A stretch of DNA of 64,000 bases from Streptomyces californicus (lineage in GTDB: Bacteria; Actinomycetota; Actinomycetes; Streptomycetales; Streptomycetaceae). The notes under the pieces are model-generated. The model did not search any database, was not told the origin of the DNA, and saw nothing but the letters and a program-made list of their open reading frames with translations. Both the position numbers and the translations under genes were made by a program. Location: the NCBI RefSeq assembly GCF_000717645.1, contig NZ_JNZZ01000006.1:276534-340533 (forward strand), written 5' to 3'. Position 1 is the first letter of the stretch; each line of letters opens with the position of its first letter. Below, in pieces: positions 42,509 to 52,020 of this stretch.

Positions 42509-43672
42509 TCAGGCGGCCGGGCCCTCGGGAGCGTCCGCCTGCCAGGCCGTGAACAGGGGTACGTCGTCGGCCCCGGCCAGCACGACGACGCCGAAGGGCC
42601 GGTCGAACGCGATGTGCTTCACCCGCTCCGGGCGGGGCGCGGCGCCCGCCGGGGCCATGGCGACCACCGTCACCGCCGCGGCCTCCACTCCCTCCTCGGC
42701 GACCTTCAGCACGGCCTCCTGGACCACGTCGGAGATGAGGAGGGGCCGGGGCGAGAGGCCGGAGAAGTCCGCGTCGTCGGTCAGGGCCAGCCGGATTCCG
42801 AGGGCGCCGAGCTGCCGGGTGACCGGCACCCGCGTCCGCAGCGCGAGCCGGGGCAGCCCGACGGTCACCCGGTCGGTGTCCAGCGGAGCGCCCGCCCCCC
42901 GGGGCGCCCAGCCCGCGGGCAGCACCCGGTCGGCCCCGGCCCCCGGCTCCCCCAGGACGAACCGGACCCGGGCCCCGGGCGCGCCGCCCGCCTCCGCGAC
43001 GCAGCGCAGTTCGACGACGTACGCCCCGCCGACCGTCCAGGCGTCGGCGAGCGGCACCGCCTTGACCATGGTCGGCACCGGGACGGCGGTCCCGGAGGCG
43101 TCGGTGAACGGCCGGTCCTGAGTCAGCCACCCCTCGAACGGCGATTCCCAGCGGGCCTTGAGCGCGAGCACGTTGACCAGGGCGAGCAGGGTGTCGTCGG
43201 TGATCTCCAGCGGCAGCCGCTCGATCAGGCCGCCGGTCGCCTCGCGCACCCAGGCGTCGACGGCCGCCGGGTCCATCGGACCGAAGGGGACGTCCGGCAG
43301 GGCCTCCTGGTACGCGCGGTGGACGGGGACGCGGCTCCAGACCCGGGTGGCCACGCCCAGCGCCCCGGTCCGGGCCAGCTCGCGGGCGACCGCGGTGGCG
43401 ACCGGAGCCGCCTCCCGGCCGGCGGTGCCGAGGAGGGCGCGCAGTTCGACGGCGGTGTCGCCGCGCGCACCGGCGGCGACGGCGGCCAGGGCGAGCCACA
43501 GCCCGGCGGGCGAGCAGACGAAGCCGAGGGCCGACCGGCCGGCCCCGCCCCCGCTCTCGCCCCGGTCCGGTGCGGCGGCCATGCCCTCCCGTATCCAGCG
43601 CTCGGCGAGCTGCTGAATCGCTCCGGTCGTGGCTGCCGCCGACTCCGCTCCGGTGACGGACACATCAGTCAC
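42509..43672 (-). CDS. Serpin-family protease inhibitor
   Basis: 387 residues, near the family length. The reactive-centre hinge EEGVEAAAVTVVAMAP (about residues 328-343) matches the E-E-G-T/V-E-A-A-A pattern of inhibitory serpins, followed by the post-loop HIAFDRPFGVVVL (FxxDRPF-type). Strand elements NVLALKARWESPFEG and PLEITDDTLLALVN are also typical. No signal peptide is seen, so it would act inside the cell or be released by another route. Residues after the hinge (TVVAMAPAGAAPRP) give no clear P1, so target specificity is unknown. GTG 43672 start; divergent from the GNAT gene. Confidence 0.85.
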   Translation of the reverse strand: MTDVSVTGAESAAATTGAIQQLAERWIREGMAAAPDRGESGGGAGRSALGFVCSPAGLWLALAAVAAGARGDTAVELRALLGTAGREAAPVATAVARELARTGALGVATRVWSRVPVHRAYQEALPDVPFGPMDPAAVDAWVREATGGLIERLPLEITDDTLLALVNVLALKARWESPFEGWLTQDRPFTDASGTAVPVPTMVKAVPLADAWTVGGAYVVELRCVAEAGGAPGARVRFVLGEPGAGADRVLPAGWAPRGAGAPLDTDRVTVGLPRLALRTRVPVTRQLGALGIRLALTDDADFSGLSPRPLLISDVVQEAVLKVAEEGVEAAAVTVVAMAPAGAAPRPERVKHIAFDRPFGVVVLAGADDVPLFTAWQADAPEGPAA

Positions 43673-43733
43673 TACTGCCCCCTACACATAAATGACGTCG
43701 TGGTTCGGCTGTACGGCAACGAGAATGCCGCAC

Positions 43734-44222
43734 ATGACCTGGACCGTGGCCGCCGAACCTTTCGACTCCCCCGACGCGAGCGCCCTGCGCCGGGACTACT
43801 ACGACGAGGTCGCGAGCCGCTACTGGCAGCGGCCCGCGACCGCCGAGGAGATCGCGGACGGCCTCGACGGCGACGGGGCCGACCTGCTGGCACCGCCGAC
43901 CGGGCAGTTCGTCGTCGGCCGGTACGGGAGCGACGCGGCGGGCTGCGCCGGGCTGGTGCTGACGGAGTCCGCCGAGCCGGGCACGGCGGAGCTGACGCGG
44001 GTGTACGTGCGCCCCGCCTACCGGGGGACGGGCGGCGGCGGTGCGCTGCTGGCCTCGGTGGAGGAGGCGGCGCGCGCGTACGGCGTACGGCTGCTGCGGC
44101 TGGACACCCGGCACGACCTGGTCGAGGCGCGCGGCCTGTACGCGAAGCACGGCTACCGGGAGGTGCCCGCGTTCCACCGCCGCAATCCGTACGCGGAACG
44201 CTGGTTCGCGAAGGAGCTGTGA
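43734..44222 (+). CDS. GNAT-family N-acetyltransferase
   Basis: 162 residues from ATG 43734. Acetyl-CoA-binding motif A is seen as LTRVYVRPAYRGTGGGGALL (about 88-107; R-G-x-G-x-G/A loop), with motif B RLLRLDTRHDLVEARGLYAKHGYREV. The frame also opens at ATG 43692, but that ATG has no ribosome site and would leave only 19 bp to the divergent serpin start. Substrate unknown. Confidence 0.8.
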   Translation: MTWTVAAEPFDSPDASALRRDYYDEVASRYWQRPATAEEIADGLDGDGADLLAPPTGQFVVGRYGSDAAGCAGLVLTESAEPGTAELTRVYVRPAYRGTGGGGALLASVEEAARAYGVRLLRLDTRHDLVEARGLYAKHGYREVPAFHRRNPYAERWFAKEL

Positions 44223-44264
44223 GCGCACCGGGGCGGCGGGAGCGGCGGGCTCCCGGCGACGGTG

Positions 44265-46442
44265 CTACGGGGAGCCGGGGCGATCGGGCCGGTCGCGGCT
44301 TTCGCGTTCGGCCTGTGCAGCGCGTTCGGCCTGCTCCGCCCGCTCGGCCTGTGCCTCCCGTTCGGCCTGCTCCGCGCGCTCGTCGTGGCGGAGGTGGGCC
44401 TCGTGGTCGCGGGGAGGCGCCGGGGAGTGGGGGCGCTCCCGGGTGGAGCCGCTGACCTCGGCGGTCAGCTCCCTGACGAGCGCCATCAGGTCCGTGGGCC
44501 GCTCGGGCCCCCACCAGTCGCCGAGCAGCTCGGCCAGGGAGTCCTCGCGGGCCTGGGCGAGCCGGACGACCGCCTCGCCCCCCGCCTCGGTGAGGACCAT
44601 CTGCAGGCCCTCCCGGCGGGCCAGCCCGCGCTCCTCGACCTGCCGGGCCGCGTCGGTGATCACATGGAGCGGCACGGGGGCGGTCTCGGCGAGGCGGGAG
44701 GGCTCGACCATCCCGTGCCGTCTGATGCGCAGGAGCAGCCAGCTCGCCGCGGGCAGCAGGTCGTACCCGGCCCGTGCGGTGATCTTCTCGTAGATCTCGC
44801 GGCGCCCCTCCCGGGTGGCGAGCACCGACAGGGCGCGGGCGCACTCGTCGTACGAGGAGCGCTCGACGGGGTTGGAGGCGAGGGTCTGGCTGCTGTCGGG
44901 GGCGGTCACCGAGCCCCGCAGCTTGTCCTCGCGGAGGAACCAGGCGAGGACGAAGGCCAGCAGGACGACCGGGACGGCGTACAGGAAGACGTCCGTGATG
45001 GAGGTGGAGTACGCGCTCAGCACGGACGGCCGCAGGTCGGCGGGGAGCTGCCCGATGGCCCGGGGGTCGGCGGCCAGCCGTCCCGCGTCGACGCCCGGTG
45101 GCAGCGGCTGCCCGGTGAGCGCGTCCGTCAGCTGTCCGGTCAGCCGGTTGGTGAAGATGGTCCCGAAGACGGCCACGCCGAACGCGGCGCCGATGGACCG
45201 GAAGAACGTCGCGCCGGAGGTGGCGACCCCGAGGTCCCGGTAGGCGACGGAGTTCTGGGCGACCAGGACGAGCACCTGCATCACCAGGCCGAGCCCGGCG
45301 CCGAAGACGAAGAAGTACGCGCTCATCAGCCAGGTCGAGCTGTTCTCGTCGAGCTGGTGGAGGAGCAGGAGTCCGCCGGCCGTGAGGGCGGTCCCGAGGA
45401 CCGGGAAGACCTTCCAGCGGCCGGTCCGGCTGACGACCTGGCCGGAGCCGGTCGAGGTGATCAGCAGGCCGAACACCATCGGCAGCATGTGCACGCCGGA
45501 CATCGTCGGGGTGATGTCGTGGACCACCTGGAGGAAGGTCGGCAGGTAGGTCATCGCGCCGAACATGGCGAAGCCGATGACGAAGCTGATCACGGCGACG
45601 AGGCTGAAGGTCCTGATCCGGAACAGCTTCAGCGGCAGTACGGGTTCGGCCGCGCGCCGTTCGACGGCGACGAAGGCCGCCAGCAGGACGGCGGCGAGCA
45701 CGGCGAGACCGATGATCTGCGGGGAGCCCCAGCCCCAGGTCGTACCGCCGAGGGAGGCGACGAGGACCAGGCTGGTCGCGACGGCCGCGATGAGGAAGGT
45801 GCCGAGGTAGTCGATGACGTGCTTCTCGCGGCGGACCGGGATGTGCAGGACGGCCGCGATGACGACGAGCGCGACGACGCCGATCGGCAGGTTGATGTAG
45901 AACACCCAGCGCCAGCTGAGGTGCTCGGTGAAGAACCCGCCGAGGAGGGGGCCCAGCACGCTCGTGACGCCGAAGACGGCGCCGAAGAGGCCCTGGTACT
46001 TTCCGCGCTCGCGCGGGGTGACCAGGTCGCCGACGATCGCCATCGACAGCACCATGAGGCCGCCGCCGCCCAGCCCCTGGAGCGCCCGGAAGCCGATGAG
46101 CTGCGGCATGTTCTGGGCGATCCCGCAGAGGGCCGAGCCGATCAGGAAGATCACGATCGCGGTCTGGAAGAGCTTCTTGCGGCCGTACTGGTCGCCGAGC
46201 TTGCCCCAGAGCGGGGTCGCGGCCGTGGCGGCCAGCAGATAGGCGGTCACCACCCACGACAGGTGGTCGAGCCCGCCCAGCTCGCTGACGATCGTCGGGA
46301 GCGCCGTGGAGACGATGGTCTGGTCGAGGGCCGCGAGCAGCATGCCGAGGAGCAGGGCTCCGATCGCCACGAGGACGCCCCGGCGGGACTGCCCCTCACC
46401 GGGGGCGGGGGCCGGGGGTGGCGGGCTCAGCTGCTGGGCCAT
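44265..46442 (-). CDS. MFS exporter with C-terminal winged-helix and charged tail
   Basis: 725 residues. A 14-TM DHA2-type exporter fills about 20-520 (LDQTIVSTALPTIVSELGGL, WGKLGDQYGRKKLFQ, GALLGGFF-type helix 5 motif). About 555-665 reads as a MarR-like winged helix: TARAGYDLLPAASWLLLRIR, VPLHVITDAARQVEERGLAR and LVLTEAGGEAVVRLAQARED-type segments. The last 50 residues are Glu/Arg/Ala repeats (AERAEQAERAAQAERE) likely to form a helix or coiled coil. Such a fused domain could sense substrate or bind DNA from the membrane; role unproven. Long for the family (usually about 500). Confidence 0.85.
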   Translation of the reverse strand: MAQQLSPPPPAPAPGEGQSRRGVLVAIGALLLGMLLAALDQTIVSTALPTIVSELGGLDHLSWVVTAYLLAATAATPLWGKLGDQYGRKKLFQTAIVIFLIGSALCGIAQNMPQLIGFRALQGLGGGGLMVLSMAIVGDLVTPRERGKYQGLFGAVFGVTSVLGPLLGGFFTEHLSWRWVFYINLPIGVVALVVIAAVLHIPVRREKHVIDYLGTFLIAAVATSLVLVASLGGTTWGWGSPQIIGLAVLAAVLLAAFVAVERRAAEPVLPLKLFRIRTFSLVAVISFVIGFAMFGAMTYLPTFLQVVHDITPTMSGVHMLPMVFGLLITSTGSGQVVSRTGRWKVFPVLGTALTAGGLLLLHQLDENSSTWLMSAYFFVFGAGLGLVMQVLVLVAQNSVAYRDLGVATSGATFFRSIGAAFGVAVFGTIFTNRLTGQLTDALTGQPLPPGVDAGRLAADPRAIGQLPADLRPSVLSAYSTSITDVFLYAVPVVLLAFVLAWFLREDKLRGSVTAPDSSQTLASNPVERSSYDECARALSVLATREGRREIYEKITARAGYDLLPAASWLLLRIRRHGMVEPSRLAETAPVPLHVITDAARQVEERGLARREGLQMVLTEAGGEAVVRLAQAREDSLAELLGDWWGPERPTDLMALVRELTAEVSGSTRERPHSPAPPRDHEAHLRHDERAEQAEREAQAERAEQAERAAQAERESRDRPDRPGSP

Positions 46443-46721
46443 GGGCGTCGTCTCCTCGATCCGTTCGCACCGTGCGGGCCGCCGGATCCGCCCGATCAGC
46501 TCGACGCACTCGTCCGCCGATGCGCCGGTCAGCTGTTCCGCTGAACCGCTGAACCGCTCGATGCCCTGATCCGCTACACCCCCATCCTGAACGTTTCGCC
46601 CTGTTATGGCCTGCTGAGGGCGTCTCGTGCTCCCTCGCCCGACCCTTCATACCCTCGGGTGGGCTGCGGGGCGGCCGGGGGCGGGCTGCATAATCGCAGG
46701 CAGTTCAAGGGGAGGGGACTC

Positions 46722-47872
46722 ATGATGACGGGACACGCATGCCCGGAGTGCGGGAGACCGGCGGCCGGGGAGCCCGGTGCGGGGTACGGGACGCCGTGCT
46801 GGTGCGGGGCGGGTACGGACCCGGCCCGCACCACGCCGGACGGGCGGTGGGCGGCCCCTGACGACCACCGCGCGGACCGTACGGTCGAGATCGCGCCGGT
46901 GGATGACTTCGACCCGCTGAGCGTCCGCCCGTACGTGACGCTGCCGGAGGCCGCCCACACCCCGGAGGCGGGCTCCGCGGGCCCCTCGGCCGTGGCGGGC
47001 GCGGCGCCGACGACGCCGCTGTACCTCGGGGGCGACTCAGGACCGTACCCGGGTGCCGGTACGGCGGTGGGCGCGGGCGCCGAGCCGGTGTGGGGCCGGG
47101 GCGTGGAGCCCGGCACCGCGCACACCGAGCCGGGCGGCCGGCACCGGCGCACCCCGGGCTCCGCTCCCGCCCCCGTCCCCACCCCCGCCCCGTCGCAGCG
47201 GCAGCGCCCCTTCGTGGTTCTCGCCGCGGCGGCGGCGGTGGCAGCGGTGGTCGGCACGGCGGCCTTCGCGGGCGGGCTGTTCGGCGGGGCCGAGGACCGT
47301 ACGGACGAGGCGCTGCCGGAGACCACGACGAGCGTGCCGGACGCCGAGGACGGACCGGCCGCCTCGGTGGCCCCCTCCCCCTCCGCTTCGGCCGCCGCGC
47401 CCCGTACGCCGTCGGCTTCGGCCACCGCGTCGGCCTCGCCGTCCGCCTCCGCCTCGCCGAAGGAGAAGAGCCAGGAGCCCACCCCGACCGGGTCGGCCTC
47501 CGCTTCCGCCTCCGCGTCGCCGGGGAGAAGCCCGTCGGCCACCCCGGGCGGCGACACCCCGACCGAGGCGCCGACGGCCGAGCAGCCTCCGCCGGCGATC
47601 GCCGCCGGGACGCTGCGGCCCGGCGATCGGGGTCCGCAGGTCGCCGAGTTGCAGAACCGCCTCCGGGAGATCGGGCGGTGGCTCTACTCGGGCCCTCCGA
47701 CGGGGACTACACCGACCGGGTGGCGTACTCCGTGGCCTACTACCAGTCGTACATGGGTGTCCACGGCGACCCGACCGGCGTGTACGGCCCGAACACCAGG
47801 AAGCTGCTGGAGGCGCAGACGAGCGGACGGGACCGCGACCACGGACGCGGGCATGGGCGCGGCCACCGCTGA
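46722..47872 (+). pseudogene. Peptidoglycan-binding membrane protein, interrupted by a one-base frameshift
   Basis: From ATG 46722 (GGAGG upstream) the frame gives a Zn-ribbon-like start (CPECGRP ... CWCG), a disordered segment, one TM helix near residue 175 (FVVLAAAAAVAAVVGTAAFA), a Ser/Ala/Pro linker and a PG_binding_1 domain (LRPGDRGPQVAELQNRLREI). At about 47693-47695 a short C run appears one base too short: downstream the domain continues in another frame as YTDRVAYSVAYYQSYMGVHG and TGVYGPNTRKLLEAQT to a stop at 47872. Without the shift the frame runs on nonsensically into the HAD gene. It is either a true mutation or a sequencing slip. Confidence 0.75.
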
Positions 47873-47979
47873 CCCGCCCCTCACCCCTCACCCCCTTCTT
47901 TCCCCCCACCCGCTCGGTTCGGGTCGGGGGGATTGGCGTTCCGGCCCCGGTTTTTGTATCGTGATGGAACAAAGTAGCT

Positions 47980-48009
47980 CCCGCCCGCACTCCCTGACCG
48001 GCGGGCGGG
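47980..48009 (+). promoter_or_regulatory. Leader hairpin upstream of the HAD phosphatase
   Basis: CCCGCCCGC (47980-47988) pairs with GCGGGCGGG (48001-48009), 12-nt loop, in the 291-bp gap between the peptidoglycan-binding pseudogene and the HAD gene. A TTTTTGTATCGTGATGG stretch (possible promoter) precedes it by about 15 nt, so the hairpin would lie in the leader RNA. It could instead terminate the upstream gene. Confidence 0.4.
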
Positions 48010-48163
48010 GGTTGCTCTGTCACCGAACGGCGTTCCGCACACCTCTCACAGAGGCGCGGAATCCCGTACGACCCCGTGTCCCCCCATCACGGCCCCGCAC
48101 CTCCGCGGCGTACCGCGGACACCCGGGCGTGATCGCACACCTCCCCGCGTTCTGGAGCAGCCG

Positions 48164-48826
48164 ATGCCGGCCACCGTCCTCACCGCCTCCGCCCTCCTGC
48201 TCGACATGGACGGCACCCTCGTGAACTCCGACGCGGTGGTGGAGCGCTGCTGGCGGCGCTGGGCGACCGATCACGGGCTGGACCCGGAGGAGGCGCTCAA
48301 GGTGGTGCACGGCCGCCAGGGGTACGCCACGATGGCCGTCCTGCTCCCGGACCGCCCGATGGAGGAGAACTACGCGGACAACCGCGTGATGCTCGCACGG
48401 GAGACCGCCGACGTCGACGGCGTGGTGCCGGTCGGCGGGGCGCCCGCGTTCATGGCCGCGATCGCCGGACTGCCGCACGCCCTGGTGACCTCCGCCGACT
48501 CCGCCCTCGCGGCCGCCCGGATGGGCGCCGCCGCGCTGCCGATGCCCGCGGTGCGCGTGACCGCCGAACAGGTGTCGGCCAGCAAGCCGGACCCCGAGGG
48601 CTTCCTCAAGGGCGCGGCCGAGCTGGGCTTCGCGGCGGCGGACTGCATCGTGTTCGAGGACTCCGAGGCGGGCATCGCGGCCGGCCGGGCGGCGGGCATG
48701 CGCGTCGTCGGCGTCGGCCCGCGCGCCGCGGCCCTCGCGCCGGACGCCCATGTGGACGACCTGACGCGGATACGGGTGGAGGCGGCCGAGGACGGCACGA
48801 TCCGGCTGCACATCGCCGAGCACTGA
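48164..48826 (+). CDS. HAD-superfamily sugar-phosphate phosphatase
   Basis: 220 residues. HAD motifs: I LLLDMDGTLVNSD (nucleophile Asp about 15), II LVTSAD, III KPDPEGFLKGAAELG, IV VFEDSEAGIAAGRAAGM. The helical cap between motifs I and II (about 18-85) marks subfamily IA, typical of beta-phosphoglucomutase, glycerol-3-phosphate and sugar phosphatases. GGAG lies before ATG 48164. A long leader with a hairpin precedes it and a strong terminator follows. Confidence 0.88.
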   Translation: MPATVLTASALLLDMDGTLVNSDAVVERCWRRWATDHGLDPEEALKVVHGRQGYATMAVLLPDRPMEENYADNRVMLARETADVDGVVPVGGAPAFMAAIAGLPHALVTSADSALAAARMGAAALPMPAVRVTAEQVSASKPDPEGFLKGAAELGFAAADCIVFEDSEAGIAAGRAAGMRVVGVGPRAAALAPDAHVDDLTRIRVEAAEDGTIRLHIAEH

Positions 48827-48859
48827 CCGGCCCGCCGGGGAAACACCCCGCACGGCCCG

Positions 48860-48898
48860 AGAGCCCCCGCACCGGACCACTGTCCGGGCGGGGGCTCT
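48860..48898. terminator. Hairpin terminator after the HAD phosphatase
   Basis: AGAGCCCCCGC (48860-48870) pairs with GCGGGGGCTCT (48888-48898), and the inner CCGGAC/GTCCGG extends the stem with a 4-nt loop CACT. A TTC follows. 34 bp after the stop. Confidence 0.75.
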
Positions 48899-49302
48899 TC
48901 GCGGCATACCGCCCGACCCGCGGCAACCCGACCCACCGGCCGCCCGACTCACCGGAAGCGCCACGCGCCCACGACAGCGAGGCGGCGACCGCACCCCCAC
49001 ACCTCCGCTCGGGGCCCGACGGGGGACGGCAGGCCGGGCAACGCACGTCACCGGCACGCCCCGAGGGGGCGCGAGCCGGGCAGCGCGCGCCCCGCAGGCC
49101 GTCAGAATCAGCCGCATGACGGCCCGATGACCGTTCCGCGCGCCCTAACGACCCGTCACTCCCCCCGCACACCCCTTGATGTGACGTGCACATGTCGTCA
49201 CCCTGTTACCTGACGCCCACCCCACAGAAACCTGGCGTCGCCACGCTGGCCGGGTCCGCTCGATCGCCCGCCCACGCACCCCCCCACGTCAAGGGAGTTC
49301 GC
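48899..49302. other. Intergenic region upstream of the secreted nuclease
   Basis: 404 bp without a convincing gene. The left 240 bp are GC-rich and featureless to me. The right part has a CCTTGATGTGACGTGCACATG stretch (49170-49190) with a TGACGTGCAC near-palindrome and probably the nuclease promoter. A GTG/ATG frame from 49186 runs into the nuclease but lacks a ribosome site. Confidence 0.4.
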
Positions 49303-49947
49303 ATGTCCGGAATCTACGCGCGTCGCCTCTCGGTCGCCGCCGCCACCGCCGCGCTCGCCGCCACCTCGGCCCTGTTCACCGCTCCGAGCGCGCAGGCCGC
49401 CATGCCCACCCCGGTCAGCGCGGCGACCGCGCGCACCTACCTCGGGCAGCTCACCGTGGGCGCGGAGGGCTCCTCCAGCGGCTACAGCCGCGACAAGTTC
49501 CCGCACTGGATCACCCAGTCCGGGGCCTGCAACACCCGCGAGGTCATCCTCAAGCGCGACGGCACCAACGTCCAGCAGGACTCCTCCTGCGCGGCGGTCA
49601 GCGGCAGTTGGTACTCCCCGTACGACGGCGCGACCTGGAAGGCGGCGTCCGACGTGGACATCGACCACATGGTGCCGCTGGCCGAGGCGTGGCGCTCCGG
49701 TGCCAGCGGCTGGACCAACGCCCAGCGCCAGTCGTTCGCCAACGACCTGACCCGCCCTCAGCTGATCGCGGTCACCGACAACGTGAACCAGGCCAAGGGC
49801 GACAAGGACCCGGCCAAGTGGATGCCGCCGAGCTCCTCGTACAAGTGCACCTACGTCCGCGCCTGGGTCCACGTCAAGAAGTACTACAACCTGAGCGTGG
49901 ACTCCGCCGAGAAGAGCGCCCTGCAGTCGGCCCTGAGCGGCTGCTGA
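49303..49947 (+). CDS. Secreted HNH-family nuclease
   Basis: 214 residues. Sec signal peptide about 1-33 (RRLSVAAATAALAATSALFT, cleavage after AQA). The mature part has the HNH-type motif DVDIDHMVPLAEAW (His about 122) and the downstream NVNQAKGDKDPAKWMPP, matching Streptomyces extracellular nucleases of the S. antibioticus 18-kDa type, which cut DNA and RNA in a metal-dependent way. Four Cys in the mature part could form two disulfides. AAGGGAG lies 6 nt before ATG 49303. Likely scavenges nucleic acids or acts during mycelial lysis. Confidence 0.85.
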   Translation: MSGIYARRLSVAAATAALAATSALFTAPSAQAAMPTPVSAATARTYLGQLTVGAEGSSSGYSRDKFPHWITQSGACNTREVILKRDGTNVQQDSSCAAVSGSWYSPYDGATWKAASDVDIDHMVPLAEAWRSGASGWTNAQRQSFANDLTRPQLIAVTDNVNQAKGDKDPAKWMPPSSSYKCTYVRAWVHVKKYYNLSVDSAEKSALQSALSGC

Positions 49948-50039
49948 CCGGCGGCCTGTCTACCGACACCCGTGCGCCCCGCGCTCGCGTTCTGTACGTT
50001 ACGGAGCCCATCCGTGACGGCGTCGCGAGGAGACAACAC

Positions 50040-51938
50040 ATGGCCGGGCTGCGCCTGGGACCACTGCTGCGGTACGTCGACTGGGAGACAGGGTCCACCG
50101 CGACCGTATGGGTCGAGGCGAGCCGTCCGTGCACCGTGGAGGTCCGGTGCGCGGACGGCGCCGGCGGGACGGCGCCGACGTTCTCGGTCGCCGGCCACCA
50201 CTACGCCCTGGTGGTGGTGGACGGCCTGACGCCCGGGTCCACCACGGCGTACGAGGTGCTCATCGGCTCCCGGCGGGTCTGGCCGCCCGAGAACTCCCGC
50301 CTCCCGCCGAGCACGATCACCACACCGCTCGCGCCCGGCGCCACGCCCACCGTCGAACGCGCCGCCGGGGACGACGCGTCGTCAGCGGCGGACGGCCATG
50401 CAACGGGCGGCCCGGCGGACGGCCGTGCACCGGGTGGCCCGGCGGACCGGAAAGGCTCCGGATCGCCCGACGCCCCCTCAGGCGTCCGGGTCTCGTTCGG
50501 GTCGTGCCGGTGGGCGGCGGCCCCCGGCGACGGGAACGATCCCGTGGGGCCGGACGCCCTGGTCACCCTCGCCACCCGTCTCGCGGCGGACCCGGCGGCC
50601 GAACGGCCCGACGTCCTGCTGCTCCTCGGCGACCAGGTGTACGCCGACGAGACCTCCGTCGCGACCCGCCGCAGGCTCGCCGCCCGCCGGGACCTGGACG
50701 AGCCGCCGGGCACGGAGATCGCGGACTACGAGGAGTACACGTACCTCTACGACGAATCGTGGCGCGACCCCGAGGTCCGCTGGCTGCTCTCCACGATCCC
50801 CAGTTGTGCCGTCTTCGACGACCACGACGTGATCGACGACTGGAACACCAGCGCCGCATGGCAGCGCGACCTGCGTGCCACGCCCTGGTGGCACGAGCGG
50901 ATCGTCAGCGGCCTGATGTCGTACTGGGTCTACCAGCACCTGGGCAACCTCTCCCCCGCCGAGTTGGACGCCGACCCCGTGTACGCGGCGGTCAGGGCCG
51001 ACCCGGACGGCACCGAGGTGCTGCGCCGCTTCGCCGCCGAGGCCGACGCGGAACCCACCCGCACCCGGTGGAGCTACCGACGTGTTTTCGGCCGAGTACG
51101 ACTCGTGATGGTCGACACCCGCGCGGCCCGCGTCCTGGCCGAGGACCGGCGGGCGATGCTCGACCCGCAGGAGGCGGCATGGGTGCGGAGCGCGGTCCTG
51201 GATGACCCCTCTTCGTATGATCATCTGCTCATCGGTAGCTCGCTGCCCTGGCTGCTGCCCCCGCTCATCCATGACGTGGAACGCTGGAACGCGGCACTGT
51301 GCGCGGGCGTACGCGGGTCCCGGTGGGCGCGCTTCGGCGAGAAGCTGCGCCGCGCCGCCGACCTGGAGCATTGGGCGGCTTTCCCGGACTCCTTCGACCG
51401 GTTCACGGAGCTGCTGCGGGAGGCCGGGAGCGGCCCGGACGCCCCGGCGACGGTGTGCGTCCTCTCGGGCGACGTGCACCACGCCTACATCACCGAGCCG
51501 CACTGGCCGAAAGGCCGCCGGACGCCCGGAGCCGACAGCACCCCCGGGCCGCGCCGGGGCCCCGCCGCCGGTTCCGGTACCACGTCCGGCGAAGCGCCGA
51601 CGGCCCGCATCCTCCAGCTGACCTGCTCCCCCGTGCACAACTCGGTCCCCCGGTCCATCCGGGCGGGTTTCCGTTTCGGCTGGAGCCGGACCGGCCGGCG
51701 GATCGGCCAGGCGCTCGCCCGACACGGGCGTACGGGCAGGTCGCCGGTGGAGTGGGGCAGGGAGGGCGGCCCGTGGTTCGGCAACCAGCTCATGACGCTG
51801 ACCTTGCGTGGCCGGAATGCTGCGCTGACATTGGTACAGGCCACAGCAGGCGCTCAGGGGGCCCAGCTCGAAGCAGTTCTTGAGCGGTCACTCACCCCTG
51901 AGGATGAGGCGATTTTCGGACACTCGACAGAATGTTGA
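50040..51938 (+). CDS. PhoD-like alkaline phosphatase/phosphodiesterase family protein
   Basis: 632 residues. An N-terminal fibronectin-like domain (about 1-90: LRLGPLLRYVDWETGSTATV, HHYALVVVDGLTPGSTTAYE) is followed by a metallophosphatase core: VSFGSCRW, LLLLGDQVYADE (metal Asp), CAVFDDHDVIDDWN, LLIGSSLPWLLPP, CVLSGDVHHAYI. No signal peptide is seen, unlike classical Tat-exported PhoD, so this member may be cytosolic. An Ala/Gly/Pro insert (about 110-150) is low complexity. AGGAG lies upstream of ATG 50040. Confidence 0.85.
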   Translation: MAGLRLGPLLRYVDWETGSTATVWVEASRPCTVEVRCADGAGGTAPTFSVAGHHYALVVVDGLTPGSTTAYEVLIGSRRVWPPENSRLPPSTITTPLAPGATPTVERAAGDDASSAADGHATGGPADGRAPGGPADRKGSGSPDAPSGVRVSFGSCRWAAAPGDGNDPVGPDALVTLATRLAADPAAERPDVLLLLGDQVYADETSVATRRRLAARRDLDEPPGTEIADYEEYTYLYDESWRDPEVRWLLSTIPSCAVFDDHDVIDDWNTSAAWQRDLRATPWWHERIVSGLMSYWVYQHLGNLSPAELDADPVYAAVRADPDGTEVLRRFAAEADAEPTRTRWSYRRVFGRVRLVMVDTRAARVLAEDRRAMLDPQEAAWVRSAVLDDPSSYDHLLIGSSLPWLLPPLIHDVERWNAALCAGVRGSRWARFGEKLRRAADLEHWAAFPDSFDRFTELLREAGSGPDAPATVCVLSGDVHHAYITEPHWPKGRRTPGADSTPGPRRGPAAGSGTTSGEAPTARILQLTCSPVHNSVPRSIRAGFRFGWSRTGRRIGQALARHGRTGRSPVEWGREGGPWFGNQLMTLTLRGRNAALTLVQATAGAQGAQLEAVLERSLTPEDEAIFGHSTEC

Positions 51939-51953
51939 AGTTGCAAGTACTGC

Positions 51954-51972
51954 TGAGGTTTGCCTAACCTCG
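51954..51972. promoter_or_regulatory. Iron box (DmdR1/IdeR-type) upstream of doxX
   Basis: TGAGGTTTGCCTAACCTCG matches about 15 of 19 positions of the actinobacterial iron-box consensus TTAGGTTAGSCTAACCTAA, with GAGGTT/AACCTC arms. It lies 49 bp upstream of the DoxX start. In Streptomyces DmdR1 with Fe2+ represses such genes; iron control of this one is inferred. Confidence 0.55.
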
Positions 51973-52020
51973 GGCGCTCAGTCGGTTCACGTCCCCACCA
52001 CGACCGAGGGAGCACCCCCC

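Noticed and set aside
42296..44455. A 719-codon plus-strand frame opposite the serpin gene
   Set aside because: The serpin on the minus strand has clear family motifs; this frame has none.
46659..48224. A 521-codon frame joining the peptidoglycan-binding protein to the HAD gene start
   Set aside because: After the frameshift at about 47694 the translation is nonsense, while the true domain continues in another frame to 47872.
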